Of a stretch of DNA of 46,850 bases, positions 8,236 through 16,560 are shown one piece after another. Within the stretch, counting starts at the first letter, position 1. Each line of letters opens with the position of its first letter. Below the pieces are notes generated by a model that saw nothing but the letters and a program-made list of their open reading frames with translations, made no database searches and was not told the origin of the DNA. Made by a program: the position numbers and the translations under genes. Location of the stretch: assembly GCA_947626055.1 (NCBI GenBank), contig CANQQP010000006.1, forward strand, positions 1-46,850, in the 5' to 3' direction. This DNA comes from an uncultured Bacilli bacterium (GTDB lineage: Bacteria; Bacillota_I; Bacilli_A; RF39; UBA660).

Positions 8236-9840
8236 ATGGTATTTAAAAAGCCTTATGCTTTTTTAATCAAGCATTTTAAAGCAATTCATTTAGTAATAGT
8301 GGGTTTACTTGTTTATTTAGCTTTTAAAGTGTTTAATTTAGTAAGATTTTTTAGTGAGTTTGCTTCTTCGGGATATTATACATCTTCTTCAAATATTGCG
8401 GGAAGCTACATTAATTTATTTATGTATCTGGCCGTTATTTTAATTTTAGGTATTAGCATTTTTGTTTATATGCTAATGAAGAATAAAAAGAAAGATACAA
8501 GACTATATGTCGCTTTAATAGCTTATTACATATTTGTATTTGTTTTATTATCTGTATCATTTGGAATATTACAAAGTTTAGAAAAAAGTGTTGTAGATGC
8601 TCAATCGGCTCGTTTGTATCGCGATTTATCGCTGTTATTTTCTTTACCGCAATATTTTTTCATAATCGTTACGGCCATGCGCGGTTTAGGGTTTAATTTA
8701 AAGAAATTTAATTTCCAATTAGATTTAAAAGAAATGGAAATTGAAGCTACTGATAATGAAGAAGTTGAACTGACTGTTGGGGTTGAAACTTATAAAGCCA
8801 AAAGAACTTTACGTAGATTTATTAGGGAATTTAAATACTATATAGTGGAAAATACCTTTATCTTTACCTGTATTATTGCCATTATCGGTATAATTATTGG
8901 CACCGGAATATTTATGAACGTCAATGTTTATAACAAGGTATACAAACAAAACGCAGTATTTTCGTATAAAACTTTTAATTTAAAAGTGAATAATAGTTAC
9001 ATTACAAATACTGATTATCGAGGCAATGAACTAATTAAAGATAAATACTATCTAATTGTTAATATGAATATTGTTAATAAATCTAATATTGCAAATAATT
9101 TAGAACTAAGTGATTTTCGTTTAAGATTAAATAATGATAATATATATCCTACTAAAAGTAAAATACAGTATTTTACCGATTTAGGTACTCCTTATAAAGG
9201 AGATAAATTAAAAGCGGGAACTAACGGAGATTATATTTTAATTTTTGAATTAGACAAACCTTACTTGCGCAAAAATTATGTTATTAATATATTAGAGTCT
9301 ATTAATTATAATGTCGGTGATATTAAAGCCAATTATAAAAAAGTCAAAGTAGTTCCGGAAGATATTTCGAAAGTAGAGAATATGGGTACTTATAAGCAAC
9401 AAGAAAAGATATCATTTAAAGATAGTATGCTTAAAGATAGCTCTCTTAAAATAACTAATTATAATATTACGAATACTTATAAATATAATTATGAATTTTG
9501 TATTAATGAAGATTGTCGTGATTCTGTAGGTATCGTAACTCCTAAATATACAAAAGCATCTAATGCTATTTTATTAGTTTTAGATTATGATTTAAAACTT
9601 GATAAAACAACTAACTATTATAAGAGTAATAAGAATGCGAGTACATTTTTTAGTCAATTTGCTAAAGTTAGATATAGTCAAAATGGTAGTGATTCTGTTA
9701 CGTTAAATACGGAAAATTTAACACCTAAAGAACTGGAAGGCAAAGTTGTTTTACAAGTTGATGCTGCAATTAGAAATGCCGATAATGTCGAACTAGTACT
9801 TTCAATTAGAAATAAAGAATATGTTGTCAAAATAAAATAG
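8236..9840 (+). CDS. Unknown multi-pass membrane protein with large extracytoplasmic domain
   Basis: The ATG at 8236 follows GAGGGG and gives 534 residues. Hydrophobic segments lie near residues 15-35, 62-82, 92-115 and 135-155. A cytosolic linker then precedes a further helix (about 208-232, FIFTCIIAIIGIIIGTGIF). The remaining 300 residues are outside and begin like DUF4352 proteins: YLIVNMNIVNKSNIANNLEL describes a beta-sandwich strand pair, but the match is tentative. Two cysteines (CINEDC) could form a disulphide. The HD gene starts immediately after the stop, so they are one operon. The function is unknown. Confidence 0.75.
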   Translation: MVFKKPYAFLIKHFKAIHLVIVGLLVYLAFKVFNLVRFFSEFASSGYYTSSSNIAGSYINLFMYLAVILILGISIFVYMLMKNKKKDTRLYVALIAYYIFVFVLLSVSFGILQSLEKSVVDAQSARLYRDLSLLFSLPQYFFIIVTAMRGLGFNLKKFNFQLDLKEMEIEATDNEEVELTVGVETYKAKRTLRRFIREFKYYIVENTFIFTCIIAIIGIIIGTGIFMNVNVYNKVYKQNAVFSYKTFNLKVNNSYITNTDYRGNELIKDKYYLIVNMNIVNKSNIANNLELSDFRLRLNNDNIYPTKSKIQYFTDLGTPYKGDKLKAGTNGDYILIFELDKPYLRKNYVINILESINYNVGDIKANYKKVKVVPEDISKVENMGTYKQQEKISFKDSMLKDSSLKITNYNITNTYKYNYEFCINEDCRDSVGIVTPKYTKASNAILLVLDYDLKLDKTTNYYKSNKNASTFFSQFAKVRYSQNGSDSVTLNTENLTPKELEGKVVLQVDAAIRNADNVELVLSIRNKEYVVKIK

Positions 9841-9850
9841 GGTGGTAAAG

Positions 9851-10429
9851 GTGCAATTAAATAGTAAAGAAGCTAAAAAAATGTTAGAAGATGCTAAAGG
9901 TAAAACTCCTCATGATGGTTGGATATATCATTCAATTTGCGTGGGAGATAGTGCCGCTAGAATCGCTACTTGTTTGAATTTGGATAGTGAGAAAGCGCGA
10001 ACTTTAGGATATATTCATGATATTGGGAAAATTAAAAGTTTTCAAAATCATATTATGGAAGGATATAAATTATTAAAAGAGAAAAATGTTGATGAGGAAT
10101 ACTGTAATGTATGTTTAACCCATTCCTATCTTAATAATGATATTAATTGTACAGCAGGTGGAATCCCTGAAGATATTCCTTTTAGAACTAATTTTATAAC
10201 TAATCATAAATATACCATATATGAAAAAATAATTAATTTGTGTGATCTTTTGTGTACAAACAAAGTCTGTACTTTAGAGCAAAGATTAATTGATATCATG
10301 ATTAGAAGAGGAGTTCATTCTAATACAGTTTATCATATTAAAGAAAGTTATAAATTAAAAGAATATTTTGATAATTTACTTGGCCATAATTTATATGATT
10401 TGTTTCCTGAAATAAAAGAAAACATATGA
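9851..10429 (+). CDS. HD-domain phosphohydrolase
   Basis: I chose the GTG at 9851, five bases after AGGGTGG; a GTG at 9842 would add three residues but lacks an SD. The product is 192 residues. The HD signature is present: an early His (IYHSICVGD), then HDIGK and HIMEGYKLL, and THSYLNN. HD enzymes hydrolyse phosphate esters of nucleotides or related compounds; similar small proteins act on unknown substrates. The gene begins ten bases after the membrane protein ends and is closed by a strong bidirectional terminator. Confidence 0.8.
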   Translation: MQLNSKEAKKMLEDAKGKTPHDGWIYHSICVGDSAARIATCLNLDSEKARTLGYIHDIGKIKSFQNHIMEGYKLLKEKNVDEEYCNVCLTHSYLNNDINCTAGGIPEDIPFRTNFITNHKYTIYEKIINLCDLLCTNKVCTLEQRLIDIMIRRGVHSNTVYHIKESYKLKEYFDNLLGHNLYDLFPEIKENI

Positions 10430-10430
10430 A

Positions 10431-10460
10431 AACGTCATCATTTAAAGATGACGTTATATT
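10431..10460. terminator. Bidirectional terminator between convergent genes
   Basis: AACGTCATC (10431-10439) pairs perfectly with GATGACGTT (10447-10455) around a 7-base loop, with T-rich sequence on both strands. It separates the HD gene from the opposite-strand unknown gene. Confidence 0.85.
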
Positions 10461-11906
10461 TTATTTTAAGATTTTTTTCTTTGGCCTTTCTTGTTTATAA
10501 TATTTAATAAATGTTTGTAAGATGTTTTCTAAATGTTTTAAAGGAACTCCGTCTTTTACTTCACTAAGTAACTCTAAAACTCTATTATCTAATTCTTTTA
10601 TTGTTTGGATAGATATAGCATTATCTAAAGCAATTAATGGTTTATTATTTTGAACTGCTTCTTTATTAATAATAGGAATTAATTTATTTACTAACTCTCC
10701 AATTAAATCTAAAGTAATGTCACCATAAAATAAAGTAGTATAAAGTTCTTCATCTTCCTTAATTATTTTTTCACTAAAGTCATACCCATAATAATCTTTG
10801 CGACTTACAAATTTTAAAGAAAATTGGTCATAATTTTTATCGGGAGCAATTCTTAATCTATATAAGCCATTTATTTTATTTTTATAGTTTTTATGGGTAC
10901 GAAAATCAATATAACAATTAGTTAATTTTCCTTCTTTGCACCATAATTCTATAGCTATCGAAGAGTTATTAACTATATCACTAATATAATTAATTCTACT
11001 TCTGTCAGGATTAATTACAATTTTTAAATGATTATTTTGAATTTCTGTAAAAATAGGATTATGCTCAATTTTAAAATTCTCTAAGTAGCCGTGTTCTACT
11101 AATGTAAATCTATCGCCTAAAACATTATAATCGATTGTACAATTTTTATGATTTTTTCTATTTCTAGTTTTATAATTTTGTTTAGAATAAGAAATATCTC
11201 CATTTTGGTAAAATATAATATTTCTTGTCGCATTATTAGAATTGATGTCCTGCCATACTATTTTATCAAATTTACTAAATAGTTCAGGATAGGTAACTGT
11301 CCCATCTTGAATACTTTCTTTTAATACATTATCATATGTCCTAGATAAATTTTGGTTCATATCTAAATGTTGAAACCAACCTTCACCCCAATTAGTTAAA
11401 TTTTCTTCACAAGTAGTTACTTCTTCTACGAGGGCCGGCATTAAAAGATTATTTAGCGTATTTTTAAAAATATAAGTAAAAGTGCCATCATCATTTAAAT
11501 TTTTGCTATCACAATCTAATTCTAAATCTTCCTTATTTAAAATATTTAAAATAACATTTTCTTTATCATAAAAATATTGTTTTAAAGAAGTAGCAAGGTC
11601 ATTTAATATCATAGCAATTTTATTTAGACCATATGGGTTATTAGGATTTAAGTGTAAACGAACCTCTAAATTTTTTTTAGATGTATCAATACTTACACCA
11701 CCTAGAAGATTATGTCGATAACAAAGCATATAACTTTGGATTTGTTTATCTTTAAATAATTGCTCACCCTTTTTAATATCATCAGCCATTAAGATATTAT
11801 GATCATTTACATCAAAGTAATAGGAATCTTCTTCTTGATATTTTTCATTATATTTAACTAAACCTATATCACTCTTAGAATTTAAACTTATGCTTCTATA
11901 TTTCAT
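10461..11906 (-). CDS. Unknown 481-residue protein
   Basis: Start at 11906 (MKYRSISLNS), eight bases after GAGG; a longer frame up to 11963 would begin inside the promoter. No signal peptide or membrane helix is seen. The protein is rich in Asn, Lys, Asp and Tyr, with beta-type strands such as NIIFYQNGDISYSKQNY and a helical end (LKHLENILQTFIKYYKQ) closing on a basic tail. No catalytic motif is recognised, so no function is given. It has its own sigma-A promoter and ends at the shared terminator. It opens a stretch of accessory-looking genes. Confidence 0.7.
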   Translation of the reverse strand: MKYRSISLNSKSDIGLVKYNEKYQEEDSYYFDVNDHNILMADDIKKGEQLFKDKQIQSYMLCYRHNLLGGVSIDTSKKNLEVRLHLNPNNPYGLNKIAMILNDLATSLKQYFYDKENVILNILNKEDLELDCDSKNLNDDGTFTYIFKNTLNNLLMPALVEEVTTCEENLTNWGEGWFQHLDMNQNLSRTYDNVLKESIQDGTVTYPELFSKFDKIVWQDINSNNATRNIIFYQNGDISYSKQNYKTRNRKNHKNCTIDYNVLGDRFTLVEHGYLENFKIEHNPIFTEIQNNHLKIVINPDRSRINYISDIVNNSSIAIELWCKEGKLTNCYIDFRTHKNYKNKINGLYRLRIAPDKNYDQFSLKFVSRKDYYGYDFSEKIIKEDEELYTTLFYGDITLDLIGELVNKLIPIINKEAVQNNKPLIALDNAISIQTIKELDNRVLELLSEVKDGVPLKHLENILQTFIKYYKQERPKKKILK

Positions 11907-11934
11907 AAATGAAACCTCATTTCTGTTATCTGTT

Positions 11935-11963
11935 ATACTAATATTTTTTAGTAAAAATGTCAA
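11935..11963 (-). promoter_or_regulatory. Promoter of the unknown 481-residue protein
   Basis: On the minus strand TTGACA (11963-11958) and TAGTAT (11940-11935) are 17 bases apart and 29 bases before the start at 11906. This decides the start codon. Confidence 0.7.
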
Positions 11964-11978
11964 TTTATAATTTGAGAA

Positions 11979-12665
11979 TTATTTATATTCTTTAAATAAT
12001 TTAGTAGCTTTTTCTTCAATATCTTCGGTTATATCTTTAGTTAATTTTTGATAACCATCTGTTTGCTTTTCAGAAATACAATCGTCTATTGCTTTCGCTT
12101 TTCCTTTTTTGTAGACGATAAAAGTTGGAGCAAATAGTCGGTTTTCACCCGTTTCATATTCTTTGTTGTTTTCATCAGTTACCGTATATGGAGTTAAAAA
12201 GTCATTTAAAGTATTTAATACATCATGATAATATTTATCCGGATATACTTCATAAACTACTTTGCCTTCTTCACTAACTTTGTAGTAGCCGCGTAGGTCA
12301 GATTCTTTTGTATTATCTTCCCGCACATTAACATAATAAATTTTATCTATATCATACTTTTTAGCTTCTTTTAAAACATAAGGTATAACAGAACGACACC
12401 AAGGACAACCTGAAAAACCAACATATAAAATAAAAGTATCTTTATTTTCAATTTTTTTTGTAACATCTTTAAAGGTCGTATATATGATAGGATTATCTTT
12501 ATCTATTTTTATACTACGGTATTTAACACCTGCTGTAGCCGTTTCCTTATTATTAAGACTTTCATAATCATTTTTAAATTTCAAAGCATCTGTTTCTTTA
12601 ACTTTACATCCTCCAAGGATTAAACATCCTAAAATTAAAACTAATAATAAACTTCTTTTTTTCAC
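11979..12665 (-). CDS. Thioredoxin-fold lipoprotein with CPWC motif
   Basis: The 228-residue protein has a lipoprotein signal (MKKR, hydrophobic 5-16, lipobox LGGC with Cys20) and a thioredoxin-like domain whose redox motif CPWC is at 87-90 after FILYVGFSG. It is therefore probably anchored outside the membrane and involved in thiol-disulphide exchange. The C-terminal half contains APTFIVYKKGK, resembling the cis-Pro loop region of thioredoxins, and a further Cys (DDCISEK). The start is GTG at 12665 with no SD. An extended -10 box only about a dozen bases upstream suggests a leaderless or near-leaderless mRNA. Confidence 0.82.
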   Translation of the reverse strand: MKKRSLLLVLILGCLILGGCKVKETDALKFKNDYESLNNKETATAGVKYRSIKIDKDNPIIYTTFKDVTKKIENKDTFILYVGFSGCPWCRSVIPYVLKEAKKYDIDKIYYVNVREDNTKESDLRGYYKVSEEGKVVYEVYPDKYYHDVLNTLNDFLTPYTVTDENNKEYETGENRLFAPTFIVYKKGKAKAIDDCISEKQTDGYQKLTKDITEDIEEKATKLFKEYK

Positions 12666-12685
12666 TTCATGAAGTTATTATAGCA
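12664..12685 (-). promoter_or_regulatory. Extended -10 promoter and palindrome at the lipoprotein start
   Basis: On the minus strand TGC-TATAAT (12685-12677) is an extended -10 box. Between it and the GTG start lies the perfect 12-base palindrome ACTTCATGAAGT (12664-12675), which includes part of the start codon. This could be an operator or merely chance. Confidence 0.5.
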
Positions 12686-12714
12686 TGTTCTAAATTAAAA
12701 TAGGAAATTATTTT

Positions 12715-12743
12715 AATCTTAAATTTTTATAAAATTTAAGATT
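12715..12743. repeat. 13-bp perfect inverted repeat between divergent genes
   Basis: AATCTTAAATTTT (12715-12727) and AAAATTTAAGATT (12731-12743) form a perfect stem with a 3-base loop. No strong T tract follows on either strand, so it is not a typical terminator. It lies between the lipoprotein gene and the divergent small ORF, where an operator would sit. Confidence 0.6.
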
Positions 12744-12764
12744 GCCGAAAGGAAATGTTAGATA

Positions 12765-12899
12765 ATGCAAGTGGTGACTTTAATAAGCGGTGGAGAGATT
12801 TTAATTAATCCTAAAGATTTAGAAGAGTTATTGAATTTACCACATAATCATGGGAGAAAAATAAACAATGATACCACTTATAGCATAAAAGAACAATAA
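12765..12899 (+). CDS. Possible 44-residue small protein
   Basis: An open frame of 44 codons starts MQVVTLISGGEILINPKDL and ends in SIKEQ. AAAGGA lies 11 bases before the ATG, slightly far for an SD. The start contains two short hydrophobic strands and a helix (PKDLEELLNL), plausible for a small folded protein, but length and SD make it uncertain. The larger frame on the opposite strand here has no SD and looks like a shadow. A downstream gene begins after 61 bases. Function unknown. Confidence 0.4.
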   Translation: MQVVTLISGGEILINPKDLEELLNLPHNHGRKINNDTTYSIKEQ

Positions 12900-12960
12900 A
12901 ATAATTCCAGCTAAAAGTAAATTTATGTGGTAAAATATTATATGTAAGGAGTGTTTTGAT

Positions 12961-14109
12961 TTGAAAAGTGTTGATGAATTTGTTAAAGAAAATTGTGAGG
13001 GACCGAAAACTCTTGCTGGAGAGCTTGCTTGCTATCAAGAATTAAATACTAAAATTGAGGATGTCTTATCCAAGAAAAAAGTGTATGATGCCTTAATTAA
13101 TGATAAACAAAATAGTAATAAAACAAATAAGTTAAGTTTTAAAGAACAATGGGATTTATATAGAATTATTGATAACTTAATTAAGAAAAGTTCGGGCGAG
13201 TATACTTATTTAGGAATAGATTTATTAAATTTAAAAAATCGTTTAGAAAATGTTTTTAGTATAGCTTTAAATTATGCCAAGATTAATGAAGAATTAAGAA
13301 GTCTTAGAGAAAGTAAAAGGAGGATACCCCAAAATATTACTTTTGATATTTTCTATAATAATTATTTTAATGAACGTTGTATGGATAGACACTTTTTTGT
13401 AAGATTAGATGATGAATTAAAGTGTATGTGTTGTGGAGCAACTACAAAAGATTATCCTTTAAGTAAAGAAGAACTTGATTTTTTAACCTTTTGTGCTGAA
13501 AGTCAAGGGATATTATTAAAAGAGGTAACTAAATACGACTTACCTTTATTACAAGTTTTAATGGCAAAACAAAATTATTATAGGAATTTAAGAAACTCTT
13601 TAAATTCAGTCGATGATGAAGATTATTTAGAGCAGGCTGAAAATCAATGGTTATCTGAGCAAGCGGAAATATCTGATTTAAGAAGGGCTGTTAGAAAAGC
13701 CCATTTACTGGATTCTAAAATTTATGATAGTGAAGATATTAAAGTTACTAATCCAAAATACTTATCAGAAGAGCAAGCCAAAGAATTATTAAACGAAGTT
13801 GAAAATGAATATGAAAAATTGCAAAAAAGTAATTCGCGCTTTAAAGATTTGATGTTAGAAGAATGTAAAACGGCCAGATATGAAATATTAATTTTATCAG
13901 GAGCTCATATTCCGACTTTATTAAACCAAGCTCAAGACGAAGAAGATAAAGTCGCTTTAACAAAAGCTTATTATAATATTTCTAGTCAAGAGTTTAGAAT
14001 TAATAGTAATTATTTTTCTTCAATAGATCAGGCTATATTCTATGATTGTTTAACTGCTAATAAAGAGATAAATAATAGAATATTACAAATGAAATTAACA
14101 GTAAAATAA
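12961..14109 (+). CDS. Unknown helical protein with a cysteine cluster
   Basis: The TTG start at 12961 sits seven bases after AAGGAGTG, giving 382 residues. The protein is mainly alpha-helical and charged. In the middle (about 140-155) it has KCMCCGATTKDYPLS, with another Cys in NERCMDRH just before, which may form a small zinc knuckle. Long heptad-like helices follow (EEQAKELLNEVENEYEKL). There is no signal peptide, so it is probably cytosolic. No family is recognised. A terminator follows directly. Confidence 0.7.
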   Translation: MKSVDEFVKENCEGPKTLAGELACYQELNTKIEDVLSKKKVYDALINDKQNSNKTNKLSFKEQWDLYRIIDNLIKKSSGEYTYLGIDLLNLKNRLENVFSIALNYAKINEELRSLRESKRRIPQNITFDIFYNNYFNERCMDRHFFVRLDDELKCMCCGATTKDYPLSKEELDFLTFCAESQGILLKEVTKYDLPLLQVLMAKQNYYRNLRNSLNSVDDEDYLEQAENQWLSEQAEISDLRRAVRKAHLLDSKIYDSEDIKVTNPKYLSEEQAKELLNEVENEYEKLQKSNSRFKDLMLEECKTARYEILILSGAHIPTLLNQAQDEEDKVALTKAYYNISSQEFRINSNYFSSIDQAIFYDCLTANKEINNRILQMKLTVK

Positions 14110-14118
14110 TGAATTATG

Positions 14119-14140
14119 ACAAGCGAATGCTTGTTTTTTT
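14119..14140 (+). terminator. Terminator of the cysteine-cluster protein gene
   Basis: ACAAGC (14119-14124), loop GAAT, GCTTGT (14129-14134), followed by T6. Confidence 0.85.
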
Positions 14141-14161
14141 AGTTTCTGCTAATTTTGATAT

Positions 14162-14187
14162 AAAAAAATCAGCCGTTATAGACTGAT
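14162..14187 (-). terminator. Terminator of tRNA-Cys
   Basis: On the minus strand ATCAGTC pairs with GGCTGAT around a 6-base loop, followed by seven T. It lies 12 bases after the CCA end of the tRNA. Confidence 0.8.
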
Positions 14188-14199
14188 ATACTTCAAAAA

Positions 14200-14274
14200 T
14201 GGAGGGCCTAGTCGGATTTGAACCAACGCATCAGGGAGTTGCAGTCCCACGCCTTACCACTTGGCTATAGACCC
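14200..14274 (-). tRNA. tRNA-Cys (GCA)
   Basis: On the minus strand the acceptor arms GGGTCTA and TAGGCCC pair (one G-U), the D arm is GCC-loop-GGC, the anticodon loop reads CTGCAAC with anticodon GCA, and the T arm is GTTGG-TTCAAAT-CCGAC. Discriminator U and an encoded CCA end are present. The outermost anticodon-stem pair is a U-U mismatch. Confidence 0.96.
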
Positions 14275-14377
14275 GTTTTTTAAATACATTATGATTTTAC
14301 ACTAATAATAGGTATTTGTCAATTGAACTAACTATTAATATAATATGTTAAGCGTGTCAAAATATGTATAAAATTAG

Positions 14378-15244
14378 CTAACGGATTATCTTACTATCTT
14401 TAATGTATCTTTTAACTTTTAAGTCACTTTGTAAATATTTTTCTTTAAGATATTCCGGAATTTTTATTCTATTAGTATCTTCTACTTCTTGTATAAAAAG
14501 TGGCATGCGGGCGTCCATAAGTAGTAGTAAGAGTTTTTGAAAAAAGTCATCGTTATTAACTAATTGGCGAGTTTCTATAAAATCTAAATATAATGTTCCT
14601 AAAACATTACGGTAACAATGAAAGTTAGTGTAGTGGTCAAAAGCCATTTCATAATCAAATAAAGGTGCCATTCTTATACTATTTTTTTGACACTTAAATA
14701 AAAGATTGTGATTATTTCTATCATTTTGTATAGTATAAAAATCTCTAATAAATAATTTCTTAATATCTTCCAATAATAAATCTTTATTCTGTAGGGTAGG
14801 ATTTTCCTTAATTTTATTTATAATATCTAGATTATTTTGTCCTGTAAAATTTAATTCCCTGCTAGTTTTATAAGAAAAATCTTTACAACAAAAGTTTTGA
14901 CTAATTACACCTTCTTTATTATCTAATTTTGCTAATATGTAGTGCGCGGTATCTAGACCAAAGTATTTTGAAATAACTTCGCCCATTAATTCATTAATAA
15001 TACAACCTTGTCCTTTTGCCCATTTAAAATAAAACCATTGGCCTTCTATGTTATACCAATTTAGTACATAATCAAACCACTCAATTGTGTCACCTGACCA
15101 TATATGTTTGAGAGGTAAACCGGTTTGCCTACTTATTTTATGAGCAATAGCGGAAGTAATTTGTTTCTCCGGAAAATTATTTTTGTCAAAATAATTAGGT
15201 TGTAAATTTATAATTTTCGTTTTAGCATTCGTAATATTTTGCAT
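14378..15244 (-). CDS. HipA-like kinase, orphan
   Basis: The 288-residue protein follows GAGGGGTGG on the minus strand. Its features match the HipA-like kinase fold: a likely ATP-binding Lys (FYFKWAK, K74), a helix glutamate (NELMGEVISKYFGL, E85), the catalytic loop NDRNNHNLLF (D175, N180) and the metal-binding APLFDYE (D197). HipA kinases phosphorylate proteins, classically glutamyl-tRNA synthetase, causing growth arrest; others phosphorylate different targets. It lacks the N-terminal HipA subdomain and has no HipB-type antitoxin next to it. Whether it is a toxin or a housekeeping kinase is open. Confidence 0.72.
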   Translation of the reverse strand: MQNITNAKTKIINLQPNYFDKNNFPEKQITSAIAHKISRQTGLPLKHIWSGDTIEWFDYVLNWYNIEGQWFYFKWAKGQGCIINELMGEVISKYFGLDTAHYILAKLDNKEGVISQNFCCKDFSYKTSRELNFTGQNNLDIINKIKENPTLQNKDLLLEDIKKLFIRDFYTIQNDRNNHNLLFKCQKNSIRMAPLFDYEMAFDHYTNFHCYRNVLGTLYLDFIETRQLVNNDDFFQKLLLLLMDARMPLFIQEVEDTNRIKIPEYLKEKYLQSDLKVKRYIKDSKIIR

Positions 15245-15296
15245 ATTGCCACCCCTCAGGTAGATAATATTATATTATAATTCAAAATATAGTCAA

Positions 15297-15320
15297 TAAA
15301 AAAAGCCTATCTTTAGGCTT
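15297..15320 (-). terminator. Terminator of the zinc-ribbon gene
   Basis: AAGCCTA (15303-15309) pairs with TAGGCTT (15314-15320) around TCTT. On the minus strand it is followed by a T run. It overlaps the stop codon. Confidence 0.85.
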
Positions 15321-15510
15321 ATTCATTATCAATTGTTTTCCAAGTAGTTTCTCCGCATGTTGTACAAACAAAGGGAACTAAAACTTTTTTGCCTTTTGGT
15401 TTTTCATATTTTTCTTCTAAAGAAACACATAATATTCCTGTTTCTTCATCAATATAAGCACGTCCTTGTAAAGTGCTTTCGTCACATTTACTACAACCTT
15501 TATTTTTCAT
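15319..15510 (-). CDS. Small zinc-ribbon protein
   Basis: The ATG at 15510 follows GGTGAT on the minus strand; four codons further upstream is another ATG that would consume this SD. The 63-residue product has two CxxC knuckles, CSKCDES near the start and CTTCGETTW near the end, enough for one zinc ribbon. The middle is acidic and then Lys-rich. Such small ribbons occur in many Firmicutes with unknown roles. It is a single-gene unit with its own terminator. Confidence 0.72.
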   Translation of the reverse strand: MKNKGCSKCDESTLQGRAYIDEETGILCVSLEEKYEKPKGKKVLVPFVCTTCGETTWKTIDNE

Positions 15511-15560
15511 TTTAATCACCATTTATAGTATGGTTAAATATTTAAAATTTAAACCATTTT

Positions 15561-15589
15561 TTGACTTTTAAAGGAAATTATGTTATACT
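15561..15589 (+). promoter_or_regulatory. Promoter of the HExxH protein gene
   Basis: TTGACT (15561-15566) and TATACT (15584-15589) with a 17-base spacer; TGT directly before the -10 makes it also an extended -10. The start codon is 30 bases downstream. Confidence 0.75.
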
Positions 15590-15618
15590 AGCGGCCACTA
15601 TTAAAGGGATGGTTTAGT

Positions 15619-16446
15619 ATGACAAATTATGAATCTAAAATAGCTAATCATAGGCCGTTAAATTTTTTGGATATTCAAAATTTTTGTTATGATCAAGTTG
15701 ATAAGTATCGATTAAATGAATTTGTTCAAACAGTTACTTTTGAACAAATTGGTGATAACAATACGTGGGCAAATTATAATTCAGGTGTACGTACTATATA
15801 TATAAATAAAAATATTAAAAAACAATTTAAATTATTAAAAAGATATTTTTTATATAAAAATTTTTGGGATAAAATCTCTATTAATGCTAACGATATTTTT
15901 AATATAGAAATTATTCAATTGATTTTTCATGAACTATGGCATGCTAAACAAACCGAAAAAATATATTATAGTACTAATTTTGAGGAATGTGTTTTGTTAA
16001 TAGTTTCTTATATGTATCAGTCGAAAAGCGACACGCTTTATGACATGTATCATTCGCATTTTTATCATGAATATGATGCTAATTTTAACAGTATAAGACT
16101 GACTTGTGATTATTTAAAAAATAAAAAATTTAATAAAAAAGTTTTGTTTTTAATAAATAGAATCAATGCCGCTGATTTATTAACTAGCTATTCTTTAAAA
16201 AAATATCCGTCTCCTATTGATTTTTTCACTTTTTTAAAAAAGAACGATTTTAATTTAACAGCCGAAGAAAAAGAACCGGTTGATATGCTTAAAAAAGTGC
16301 TTGTTAAACCAGATAGCGCTTTTGAATGTTTAAAAAAAGGGTATTCTATTCAAGGTGATGTTTTAGAAACATTACAAAATATAAAAGAAGGTAAAATTGA
16401 AACAACTAATATAATGAGTGAATTAAAATTAGCCAAAACCAAATAG
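15619..16446 (+). CDS. Putative zinc-metallopeptidase-like protein (HExxH)
   Basis: The 275-residue protein carries HELWH (104-108), the zincin zinc-binding motif with its catalytic Glu. A second cluster, FYHEYDAN (H150, E151), 42 residues later, could supply the third ligand, so it may be an active peptidase. No signal peptide is seen, suggesting a cytosolic enzyme. I do not recognise the family. It stands alone between its own promoter and terminator, after zinc-ribbon and HipA-like genes. Function could also be non-peptidase, as HExxH occurs in other metal proteins. Confidence 0.65.
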   Translation: MTNYESKIANHRPLNFLDIQNFCYDQVDKYRLNEFVQTVTFEQIGDNNTWANYNSGVRTIYINKNIKKQFKLLKRYFLYKNFWDKISINANDIFNIEIIQLIFHELWHAKQTEKIYYSTNFEECVLLIVSYMYQSKSDTLYDMYHSHFYHEYDANFNSIRLTCDYLKNKKFNKKVLFLINRINAADLLTSYSLKKYPSPIDFFTFLKKNDFNLTAEEKEPVDMLKKVLVKPDSAFECLKKGYSIQGDVLETLQNIKEGKIETTNIMSELKLAKTK

Positions 16447-16463
16447 GTTGGCTAATTTTTTTT
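16429..16463 (+). terminator. Terminator of the HExxH protein gene
   Basis: TTAGCCAA (16429-16436) pairs with TTGGCTAA (16448-16455), followed by eight T. The 5' arm lies inside the coding region. Confidence 0.85.
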
Positions 16464-16493
16464 GAAATTTAAGTGAAATATTAATTTTAAGCA

Positions 16494-16522
16494 TTGACAT
16501 AATTTTAGGCAAAGATTAATAT
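16494..16522 (+). promoter_or_regulatory. Promoter of the ABC exporter operon
   Basis: TTGACA (16494-16499) and TAATAT (16517-16522) are 17 bases apart, 39 bases before the ATG. ATATTAAT upstream and ATTAATAT at the -10 form a distant inverted pair, too weak to call an operator. Confidence 0.65.
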
Positions 16523-16560
16523 TTATATAGTGCGTTTTAAATATTAAAAGGGAGGTAAAT

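Noticed and set aside
12811-13038. Minus-strand open frame of 75 codons
   Set aside because: It overlaps the SD, promoter and start of the plus-strand gene and has no own SD.
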